Notes under the pieces: model-generated
Database searches by the model: none
Told to the model about the DNA's origin: nothing
What the model saw: only the letters and a program-made list of their open reading frames with translations
Made by a program: the position numbers and the translations under genes
Assembly (NCBI RefSeq): GCF_963259705.1
Contig: NC_081841.1
Coordinates: forward strand, 27,579,244 to 27,643,243
DNA from: Myotis daubentonii
Taxonomy: Eukaryota; Chordata; Mammalia; Chiroptera; Vespertilionidae
DNA: 64,000 bases
Reading direction: 5' to 3'
Shown here: positions 54,890-64,000 of the stretch, one piece after another
Position numbering within the stretch: position 1 is the first letter of the stretch
How the letters are laid out: each line of letters begins with the position of its first letter

Positions 54890-57055
54890 ACACTACATCG
54901 TGCAAGTTTTCATAGCCTTGGCATAAAGGTTCATTTCTAAATACAAATCTCCTGTTGGGTGTGTAACTTGCAAATATTTTCTTCCAGTATGTAATTTGTC
55001 ATTTTATTCTCTTATGAGTTTTTTAGATAGCAAAAGTTTTGAATTTTGATGAAGCCAAAAATATTCACTTTTTCCTGTTACAAGCTGTACTCTCACTGGC
55101 AAATCTAAGACTTCTTTGGTTAGTTCAAGGCCCTGGAGATTTTCTCTTATTGTTTCTAAAAGGTTATAGTTTCACATTTTCCATAGAAGTCTGATACATT
55201 TTGAGCTAGCTCTTATGCAAGGTGTGAGATTTAGGTGTGGAGTTTTAGGTGCATGAAGTGTGAGACTTAGTTGTTCATTCTCCAGCTCCAGTTGTTGAAC
55301 AGGCTGTCAGTGTCCCGTCAATTTATTTTATACCTTTGTCAAAAATTAACCGGGCACATTTGTGTGGGTCTATACCTAGGTTCTCTATTCTGTTTCATTG
55401 CTTGTGTGTCTACCCTATGTCAGTACTACACTGTCCTGACTACTGTAGCTATATAGAAAGCCTTAGAATTAGGGAGAGTGATTCCTTCCCACTATACTTT
55501 TTTCTTTTGGCTCTTTCTACAGTTCCTGTTTTCATATAAATTTTAGAATAAACTTATCTTTGCAAAAAGTTTGCTGAAATTTTTATAAGAAATTGCAATA
55601 AAGGAGAATTGGTATCTTTAGTATGTAGAGTCTTCTAATCAATAAATATGGTATAGCTCTCCAATTATTTAGGTCTTCTTTGATCTCTTTAATCATCTCT
55701 TTGTAGTTTTTAATCATATAAATCCTGTACATGTTCTGTTAGATTTACACCTAACTATTTTATTTTATTTAGAGCAATTATAAATGGCACTACTTTTATT
55801 ATTGTTATTTTTAATTTAAAAAGGATATATTAGAATTTATTTACACATGAGAACAAATGTTTCCCCTTCAAACTTGTTATATGTGGAGGTTATTTGCCCA
55901 TTTCAATCATCTTTTTCTTTCATTTTTTAAAAAACTGAGGTATAATTGACATTATAACATTATATGAATTTCAGGTATACAGCGTCATTAATGACTCAAT
56001 ATTTGCATATATTGCAAAATGATCACCACAATAAACCTAGTTACCATCTGTCACCATACATACAATTTTTTTCTTGTTATGAAAACTTTTAAGTTCTATT
56101 GCCGGGGTCCAACCCCAGCAGGTCCAGGGGTCCCCAAAGGTGTGGACGGAGTCGGCGAAGAAGGAAGGGCACGGAGACAGCGTTCAGTTGATCAGCAGCC
56201 TAGCCAGGATCTCTAGCCCGGATCTCCAGCCAAGTTCTGGTCTGGATCTCCAGAGAAGTTCTGCTTCGGATCTCCAGCGAGGTTCTCTAGCCATGTTCCC
56301 TCGCTAGGTTCTCCAGCCAGGTTCTGTCCAGGCTCTCCAGTCAGGTTCAGTGTCCAGGTTCCAGTCAGGTTCTCCTGCCAATCTCTGTAGTCAGGTTCAG
56401 TCCAGGATCCCTTGCCATGTTCTCCCGCTAGGCTCTGTCTCTAGGCTCTGAGGCCAGTCCCTCTCCAGGATCCTCCGGCATGCTCTCTCCAGCGAAGTTC
56501 TTCTGTCTCCAGGCTCCGTGTAGGTTCTGTCTTCTTGATTCTGTTCTAAGTTCTGAGTTCTGTGTCTTGCTGTCTTCTGAATTCTGTTCTAAGCTCTGAG
56601 TGTTTCTGTCTTGTTACAACTGTATTTATACCAGTTGATTCAATCCTATCAATCTCTATTACAAAGGTTAGGGCGTTTCTTATCTCCATTCCAGGGAGAA
56701 AAGATTATGTAGTTTAAGCATGATTGTTCGTAGTTAAAGGGATTAATTACCCGCCTGGCACTTAGTTGAGGGGTTTTATTCCCTCCCTAACTTCAGGGGA
56801 AAATCCCTACCTGGGGATTCAACCTTTCTCAGAGACCTTGGTTAAAACACATAGTGCCAAGAAGGTGAGCAAACATATTAAGAACAGTATGCCATATATG
56901 CCAGGTCCCTTGAAACAGCAAGCATGGACCGGCTCCCGGCATTCTATTCTCATAGCAATTTTCAAATGTGCAACACTGTAGAGTATTATTACAATCTTTG
57001 TCTTGTTTTGGTGTCAAAAATTTCCATGTTGTTAAAACCGACCTCATGAAATGAG
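54890..57055 (-). mobile_element. LINE-1 fragments (reverse) split by a solo LTR
   Basis: 54890-55850 reads as reverse ORF2 ('tgcaaatattttcttccagt', 'ctgactactgtagctatata'). 55920-56099 and 56942-57055 read as reverse 3' untranslated region ('tgaggtataattgacattat', 'atgatcaccacaataaacct') that was continuous before the LTR inserted. Confidence 0.85.
56100..56941 (-). mobile_element. Solo LTR, same family as 41837, copy 2, 842 bp
   Basis: Reverse orientation: TGCCGGGGTCCAACC at the left end and GGCTCCCGGCA at the right, with a perfect 6-base duplication TTCTAT (56094-56099 and 56942-56947) inside an old LINE-1. It is 88 bases longer than copy 1, partly through a tandem duplication around 56545-56615 and extra 'aggttctcc' units. 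It is in the same transcriptional sense as ARHGDIB. No viral genes remain. Confidence 0.93.
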
Positions 57056-57399
57056 TTAGGAAATCCTCCCTCCTCTCTATGTTCTCAAAGAGAAGATCGT
57101 ATTTTTAATTCATGTTATTTTTTCAAGATTCACAATTTGCTCTGGAGAATCCATTACCACAGTAGCATATGAAGGGGAAGAGGGGGCAGCCTTGTGCACT
57201 GTTTCTTCACATTAGTGCCTTCCTCTCTGGAGTCCACTGTGCTTTAGTTAGAGTTGGAAGCTCAGTTTAGGAGGTTCCAAATGTGGAGGAAATGTGACTT
57301 TGATGTGTATCTTTCTCCTCACTGGTATTTTAAGCAACACTAAAGAGAGATTAGAGATTAGCACTTGGGTAAGCAGCTTATAAGACAGCTAAATTTTTT

Positions 57400-57627
57400 T
57401 TTTTTAAATTTTTTTATATGTATTTTATTGAGTTTTTACAGAGAGGAAGGGAGAGAGATAGAGAGTTAGAAACATCGATGAGAGAGAAACATCGATCAGC
57501 TGCCTCCTGCACATCTCCTACTGGGGATCTGCCCGCAACCCAGGTACATGCCCTTGACCGGAATCGAACCTGGGATCTTTCAGTCCGCAGGCCGACGCTC
57601 TATCCACTGAGCCAAACCGGCTTTGGC
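57400..57627 (-). mobile_element. VES SINE
   Basis: Reverse copy ending 'gccaaaccggctttggc', flanked by GACAGCTAAA (57384-57393 and 57628-57637). Confidence 0.95.
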
Positions 57628-57769
57628 GACAGCTAAAATTTTAATCACGTTCTAGTTGCTTAGTATCCGCCTTTTAACTCTTTTCCTGTATATAACTAAT
57701 AATACTTTCCCATCTGCCAGAAGGGATCAAAAACCAAGGATTATAGAGCTAAGGAATATAGATTTCTTT

Positions 57770-58115
57770 TTTTAAAAAAAGCATTTATATTTAGTTTCAA
57801 ATTTTACAAACAGTAAAACACACTCTTCTGTGGTATATCATTCTTTGAGTTTTGACGAATGCATAGAGTTGTATATCAGCCACTACAATCAAGATACCAA
57901 ATAGTTCCATCACCCTTCAAAAATCCCTTGTATTTGCCCTTTATAGTCAACCCCGGCCACCACTGATCTGTTCTCTAACCCTATCGTTTTGCCTTTTCCA
58001 AAGGTCATAAATGAAAACAGACAGTATAGAGACTTTTGACTGGATTCTTTCACTTAATAAAATCTGTTTAATATTCATCTATGTCATTGTATCTATCAAT
58101 TTATTTTTCTTCTTC
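57770..58115 (-). mobile_element. LINE-1 3' region fragment (reverse), old
   Basis: 'gtatatcagccactacaatc', 'tagttccatcacccttcaaa', 'accactgatctgttctctaa' follow the reversed L1M 3' region. Confidence 0.7.
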
Positions 58116-58802
58116 TTTTTTTTTTCTTTTTTGGATCAGCAAGTTTTCTGAGCAAGCTTATTTCTCATGTCTGTGAAATCTTTGTGTCCAGCACACTCAA
58201 AGTTTTACCAGAGAAGTTCCTTGGTGATTCATCACCTTGTTTAGAGCAATATGACCACATTACTTGGTTGATGGGATTAAAGATAGACAACTGACCAAAA
58301 GCCAAGCACCTACTAGCCAGCAACAAATGGTAGAAGAGATCTGTCTAACAGAGGCAGTATAAAGTGACTGCTGATTGGCCAGCCTACTCAAATCCTCTAA
58401 GTAGTGTCAGAATGAGCAGCCACTTGGAACTGGGAACAGTGGTTGCATTCCCTGAAGGTACAAGATGACCAGATCTTTAGAACTTCACAGTGGTTTGAGC
58501 AATGTTTCATTCTCCACAAAGCCCTACTGAGGGTGGTTGAGTTCCTGCTTTCATACTTCCCCTTGTACCTCATACTTTTGCTCTTTGCACTATTCTTGGT
58601 TTCTAGATGTTCAAAAATTCCTTCTGTTATCATTTCCTTGCTATTGCAAGAACTTTGTGTATCATTCACTTTAGGATAGTTTTTCAAATGAAACTCTTGA
58701 CCTTTTCATACACCGGCTACCCCTCACTCTCCACGCTCCTAGATCTCCCTTAGAGGAACAAGAGTTATGACAAAGTACTGCCACCTCCACCCGCCACCCG
58801 CC

Positions 58803-58830
58803 ACCCCCCCCCCCCCCCCCGCCCCCGACT
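58803..58830. repeat. C-run
   Basis: Eighteen or more C in a row with one G interruption after it; low-complexity and prone to assembly error. Confidence 0.85.
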
Positions 58831-59036
58831 CCCCCTTGAGAATCACTGGGCTACAAATCCTGTTACAAATAAATGTGGTTTATGTCTCTCAGGAGTATCA
58901 GAACAGCAAAAAAATTGAGAATGCTGGCATGCTAAATCATTCACCTTACATATGAGGAGACTGAGGCTCAAAGAGGTGGCAATGCTTTCACAGAGCAGAG
59001 AGGTGGCAAAACCAAGCCCACACAAGGGTTTAGAAT

Positions 59037-59180
59037 AGCACTTCTCAAACATCAATGTGCAAACAAATCACTTGGTACCTTATGAAAATGCAGATTCTGA
59101 TGCAGTAAGTCTGGAGGAGGGTCTGAGATCCTGAATTTCTTACCAGTGCCCAGGTGGTGCTGATGCTATTACACTTTGAA
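59037..59180 (-). mobile_element. MER5A-like hAT remnant
   Basis: 'gcacttctcaaacatcaatg', 'agattctgatgcagtaagtc', 'gtgcccaggtggtgctgatg' follow MER5A from its 5' end; the 3' terminal repeat is missing. Confidence 0.8.
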
Positions 59181-60158
59181 TGTAACATTGTTGTTGTTTC
59201 CACTGCCTTTGTAAATTGCAGTCCTTCATTCTCAAAGGGATGAAGAATGTGTGAGGAATTGACAGGTAAGTATGTAAATATCCATATGCCTGGTGTGTAG
59301 AAAGGAGCAGAGGAAGATGGGAATGGGAATGGAGACACAGAGGAGGACATGGAAGGACCCAGCCAGAGACAAAACACTCTGCAGGCTCTGCCTTCAAAAC
59401 TACCATAAAGTTGCTAAGGACCAATGGGGAAAGTGTATAAAAAAAACAACAACCCGGTAAGCTGTTTAGCTGCCCATGTAATCTTGTTGGGGCTGCACAT
59501 TAAGAATCTTTTCCTGCCCAGGAAGGAGTAGTAACAATTTAGAGAAGGCACACTGCAGGTCACTGGCAAGGCATCAGAGTGGCCAGTCACACATGCTTCT
59601 TGGTCCATGTCTGCTTAGCTGTTGTAGAGTAGAAAGGTCTTCCCAGTCTTAGGCCTTGCTTCTAGCTCTCCTATTAACTTGATATGCAGTCTTGAATAAG
59701 TCACTTAATTTCTGTATGACAAAATTTTCAGACATTAATGATACTGGCATATGGGCTAGGTCCCTTTAAAAACTACATAAAGTGACGTACAAATTAATAT
59801 TAGTGGCTTAATGCAATTGAAGGACTGAAGCCAGGGTTCCACTGACCTGGATTATAACCTGAGCCTCACACTCTGAAGCCTTTGGGTGTGAAGATGCAGC
59901 AATCAATTCTCCAATATGTGTCAACAGTGACGAGTTCCCAGCTATCACTTGGGCTCTTTCTCTGTCAAGTATTACTGAGTTTTATGTCATTTCTGCTTGG
60001 TGGTCCCGCCTCTCTGAGGAAATGCATACAATACCAAGTAGGAAAAGATATTGTATATTTCTCAGTGTCACTGCTCACATGTTCAGTGTCTCTACTACAG
60101 TAGGGGGCACTGTGGTTCACTCTCTTCTTTTCAGTAAAGTCTCATAAAAATTATGTCA

Positions 60159-60159
60159 T

Positions 60160-60214
<55 letters not shown>

Positions 60215-60249
60215 GAGAGAGGGAGAGAGAGAGCGAGAGAGGGAGAGAT
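60159..60249. repeat. Compound (TG)n (GA)n microsatellite
   Basis: About 25 TG units, then an impure GA tract. It directly abuts the mariner MITE that follows. Confidence 0.95.
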
Positions 60250-60255
60250 ATTATA

Positions 60256-60372
60256 TACAAGGTGGGGCAAAAAGTATTATGCAGAACATAGAGTTTACTC
60301 TTTTATTATTTATTCATTATTGTATTATTTTCCATACGAACCAGCATAAACCTACTTTTGCCCCATCTTGTA
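60256..60372. mobile_element. Mariner MITE (113 bp plus TA duplications)
   Basis: The ends CAAGGTGGGGCAAAAAGTA and TACTTTTGCCCCATCTTG are inverted repeats flanked by TA on both sides, the Tc1/mariner target rule. Only ends and a short AT-rich centre remain, so it cannot code for a transposase. Confidence 0.92.
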
Positions 60373-62195
60373 CATGGGTGAGTGCGTGTCAGGAAAGGGA
60401 AGGCATGGAGAGGAGCAAGGACTAAAGGTGGGACTGGAGAAGGCCAAAAGATATTGAAGCATAAATTGCAAATCCACTCTTGGATATAACACTGTGTGTG
60501 TGTTTGTGAACTTGATACCTATTTATTGATGAGAGAGAGAGCCCAAGTCAGTTTTGTAAGAGTGTCCAATGACCAGAGAACTCCTCAGCCTCTCCCCATC
60601 TCACCCCATTTCTTTGCATCTGGGCTGGGGCTCTAATCTGATGAAGGTGGGATTAGATGGCCTGAGGGTATTACAGAGAGTAAATCAGGATGCAAACAGC
60701 CTTTATTCATCTCCTGTGGAGAAGGCAACTGGACGGCTTCTCGGAGCAACATCCAGCTCAGCTTCTGGTAAGTGTAAGCATGGTGTACAATCAAAGGGTT
60801 TTGGGAGTGGGGTGGGGGTGGATAGGGCTCTGAAACAAAGAATGGAAGAGGAGAACACCCGAACCCCTGGGCCTGGATTGGCCCTGGGAATGAAAACGGA
60901 AGAAAACATTACGGAAATGCACCCAAACTTCCTCATAATGCCATGTGATAAGCTAATAAAAGAAACTTGAGTATTGCAAGGTCCCTGCAAACCTTGATTA
61001 CAAAATTTATTTAGAAGGAGCCTCCCCCCACCCCCCCTTTTTTTTGTGTGTGGCTCCATAGAAAACAGTTTTCTGGGAAAGGAGTGATCTGAGCACTAAA
61101 TGACCACAGAGCAAACAGGTCTTGACTCCCAGGATGTGCTTGAAAACTTGGCTCAGGCACCCAGAGGCTGGAGAGAAGGAGCCAGAGCCATCATGGGAAT
61201 GACTGACCGCAGTGCAGCGTGGGTGGCTTACCCTGCTCCCTCTGAGGTCAAAGTGTTTGTGTGTTCCAATGTGAAGCAAGGTACTTGATGGATTTTTGTT
61301 TTTGCTTTTTCATGGTTTTGGTTGGGTTTCCTTGTTTCTCCAAATTATTTGATTCTCTCTGCTTCAGCGGGACCCTGGGTGACATTTATGGGCCCAACTC
61401 CCCTGGAGGAAACAGTACTCCTGTACCTACTGCTTCCCCCCTATCTCTTACTCCATCAACAATGAAATTGCCTATGTGCCCATACCTTTGCTGAGGAAAC
61501 TGGAAGTCTGGGGTGATAATAGCAGCATCAGAAAGGTTGACCCAAGAAGCCTCTGGAACTGTTTTTCCTTAGCTGGAATTTATGGAGGACCATCCTCTGT
61601 AGCTTCCTGCAGCTTCCTGCTGCCTTGGTCTAATCCCAGCTGCTTCCCTACAAAATTTTGCCTTGAAATATTACATCATTGCATTCACTTATTTCTGCAG
61701 AAGAGTAGTTTTTAAACTTCAAATGTGGGAGGGCTAACATTGCTTAAAAAACAGGAATATATTCTGCTTCACATAGGAATGGATTGTTTGATACTTTTAG
61801 AGGCAAAAATGTGAAATGTCCTCTTATTGTCAAAATCAAGTCTGATGCTAGATTCAGGGTCATTTAGCTCCAGGGATGCCCTTGGAATTCATAGCAAAGC
61901 ATGGTCGGGATAAGTTCAGCCTTCTGTGATACCTGTGATAGGCAGGAGTGACTTCCTATATAGGAAATGGTCATATTTGTTCTGTCCCTTCCAAAGGTTC
62001 TACAGGGAGAGCTGGAGGGCAGATATCAGACAGAAACACTCTAGGGGTTGTGATTGTCCTAGGTACTTAAAAGAAATATTGTACATGAGGCACACACAAT
62101 AAACACAATGACAATTATGATCCATAGTGCAAATCCTTAGGGCTATGAAGATCCAGGGATTAACCAGGCAACTGTGATGTAACTTTTTGTGAGAA
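60373..62195. other. Upstream intergenic DNA, nothing recognised
   Basis: Frames up to 133 codons occur (60569-60970) but show no known motif. A C-rich then T-rich run lies at 61021-61048. I searched by eye for PDE6H coding phrases and found none. Confidence 0.4.
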
Positions 62196-62514
62196 TATAT
62201 ATATCTAAAAGCCAGAATGATCAGTCAACCAGTCGCTATGATGCTCACTGACCACCAGGGGGCAGATGCTCAATGCTGGAACTGCCTCCTGCTGGTCAAT
62301 GTGCTCCCACAGCCAACCTCCCTCAGCTGGCCAACCTCCCCCCACCCCCCCATCCCTCCCCTTGTTCCTCCCCCCTGGCCAGCAAGTCCCAATCTGCCCT
62401 GTCCTGATTGGCCTGGCCCTGGTTGGGCCTGGGCAAGAGGGCCCTAATAGGCCCTGATCGCAGGCCAGGCCCAGGGTCCTCACCCATGCCCGAATTTGTC
62501 CTCCAAGCCTCTAG
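62196..62514 (+). mobile_element. Non-autonomous HeliBat Helitron, decayed 5' end
   Basis: Contains 'actgaccaccagggggcaga' and 'tgctcaatgctggaactgcc', then a C-rich middle, and ends CTAG (62511-62514) before T. The start is degenerate within a TA run, so it is approximate. Confidence 0.85.
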
Positions 62515-62934
62515 TTCTTTATATAATGCATCACACTTTGAGTAAGACATGAACTCTGTCCAAGCTTAGAGTTGCAACTTCAAAATTATATAAACATGCA
62601 AAAGAAACTTAGAAGAAAAAATAAGTGTAATCAGGGGGAAATAGAAGTCAAGTGCTGTTTTAAAATTCTTTGGCATTAACGTTAGGGGGCTCAAAAGTAT
62701 CCAAGGAGGGCAGAATTTCTTCTAAGACAGAAACCAGGAATAAGTTAATAGTTGGGGCATTTGAGGGACACAGAGGATCGCTCAGTAAGAGCAGATGACA
62801 ATCTCCTCTTGGGTACATGACCAAGGCTCTTCAGCCTGTGGCCCAAGAAAAGCCGAACCTGTGTCGCAACCATAGATTTGTTTGCATGGCTTCCTCGACT
62901 CCCAGAAGGTCTATTATCTAGTTACTCTTTTTTT

Positions 62935-63150
62935 GGTACTTTTCACCAAATACTCCATTTACATTATCTCATTTAATTTTCTCTATGACCCAAAAAAGAA
63001 GGTATTATTCAATTCATTTTACAGATAGACTAAAGCTCAGAGAAGTTATGCAACTTATTCAAGGTCACTTTGCCAGTTTTGTAGAGCAGGAATTTGAAGC
63101 TGTGTTTATTTGATTCTAAAGCACCTACTGTTTACACTATATTGCCCCCA
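62935..63150 (-). mobile_element. MIR-like fragment
   Basis: 'tttacattatctcatttaat', 'ttttacagatagactaaagc', 'aaggtcactttgccag' in the common MIR order. Confidence 0.65.
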
Positions 63151-63229
63151 AAGGTTAATTTGACTAATTTGGCTTATCTTAGGCCCTCATATTTCAGGCT
63201 CTAGATCTAACATAGTAGGATCCTAGTTA

Positions 63230-63420
63230 GCATTGTCAGATGAAATAAAAGATTCCCAGTTAAATTTAAATTTCAGATAAACAACAACATTTTAAGTATA
63301 AGCATATCCCAAATATTTAATGGTAAATAGTTATACCCCAAAATTATTTGTTGTTTATCTGAAATTTAAATTTAACTGAGTGCCCTATATTTTCACTTGC
63401 TAAACCTGACAATCCTAATT
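63230..63420. mobile_element. Ancient palindromic DNA-transposon remnant
   Basis: A perfect 31-base inverted repeat (63256-63286 and 63348-63378, arm starting CAGTTAAATTTAAATTTCAG) around a 61-base centre. Outside it, weaker inverted similarity continues ('gcattgtcag' against 'ctgacaatcc'). Fold-back structure typical of MITEs; the family was not named. Confidence 0.7.
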
Positions 63421-63837
63421 TTAGTAGGTTCCCCAGATGAGAGAAAAGAAAGTTTGTGGTTTCTGACCATTGTGAAAGAATTGGGAAGTCATAAAAGCCT
63501 GATCTGTGAGAAATTCTCTAGTTTATCTCCATGGCTTTGGCAGAACTGGGATGTGCCAGTTGCTGGTGGCACACTCTGATGCCACTGGTGATTCCCATGG
63601 CCTGAATCACACTTCGGAGAGCCACCGACATTGCCTGTTTGCTGGGGCAGGAGGGTGCCCACAGCACAAGAATTGGATTCAGTGAGCAGAGGAGCTGGGA
63701 GGGCACTTCCTAAGCCACTGGGAGCTTTGTAAAGTGAAGATCCGCTGATGCCTTCTCTATGGTTTGATGCAGAAGGTCACAGGGTCAGACTCTGTGGGGG
63801 CAGAGTTTTAGTCCAATTCAGGGTTTTAGTCCAATTT

Positions 63838-64000
63838 CTTCATTTGTTTATTTACTCATTTGACAAATATACATGGCATACGTAGTAAAGGCCAGGTACT
63901 GTTGTCGGTTCTGGGATCACAGAAATCAACAAAAACTGGAAAAGCAGCCCATATTCCAAAGGGGGATTAAGACAAAATCCTTGTGATGAGTAGGTCATCC
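63838..64000 (+). mobile_element. L2-type ancient LINE fragment
   Basis: 'tttactcatttgacaaatat', 'aaggccaggtactgttgtcg', 'gggatcacagaaatcaacaa' follow the L2 phrase order; cut by the window edge. Confidence 0.55.

Noticed and set aside
60373..64000. PDE6H, expected next to ARHGDIB by human gene order
   Set aside because: No phrases of its conserved coding sequence were visible; it probably lies beyond the window.

Overview
The window is nuclear DNA of a vesper bat (Vespertilionidae). The lineage call rests on the mobile elements. There are at least twelve tRNA-derived SINEs of the bat VES type, four HeliBat-type Helitron copies, several short hAT elements (one resembling the SPIN group) and a mariner MITE. 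Recently active DNA transposons of this mix are established for vesper bats and not for most other mammals. Genes are split by long introns with GT-AG borders. No prokaryotic, mitochondrial or CRISPR-type sequence was seen.

Two host genes can be read completely in their coding exons, both on the minus strand. ERP27 (ER protein 27, a PDI-family protein without redox cysteines) lies at 10471-30145: seven coding exons, 273 codons, ending in the ER-retention signal KVEL. ARHGDIB (Rho GDP-dissociation inhibitor 2, LyGDI/D4-GDI) lies at 31643-41333: five coding exons, 200 codons, with at least one untranslated exon expected further right but not identified. The order and strand of ARHGDIB and ERP27 match human chromosome 12p12, where MGP lies beyond ERP27 and PDE6H beyond ARHGDIB; neither flanking gene was found here. 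ARHGDIB ends only about 1 kb upstream of the ERP27 start codon.

Layout: 1-9.8 kb is intergenic DNA downstream of ERP27. It holds a Helitron end, an MLT1 LTR, a full-length HAL1 (half-LINE-1) element with an open 282-codon ORF1, and two VES SINEs. 9.8-30.2 kb is ERP27, whose 11.4-kb intron 3 contains nested insertions. 30.2-31.2 kb is the short intergenic spacer. 31.2-41.3 kb is the coding part of ARHGDIB, with a head-to-head pair of hAT MITEs and a 5'-inverted LINE-1 in its introns. 41.3-64 kb is ARHGDIB intron 1, its unseen promoter and upstream DNA, with two solo LTRs of one endogenous-retrovirus family in opposite orientations, old LINE-1 pieces, a mariner MITE and a Helitron.

The two genes are neighbours but do not form a pathway. 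ERP27 acts in the ER lumen, while ARHGDIB acts in the cytosol of blood cells on Rho GTPases. I did not find an unknown multi-gene system. The most noteworthy items are the intact HAL1, the paired solo LTRs with 6-bp duplications, the inverted hAT pair, and two splice-site peculiarities at ARHGDIB exon 2.
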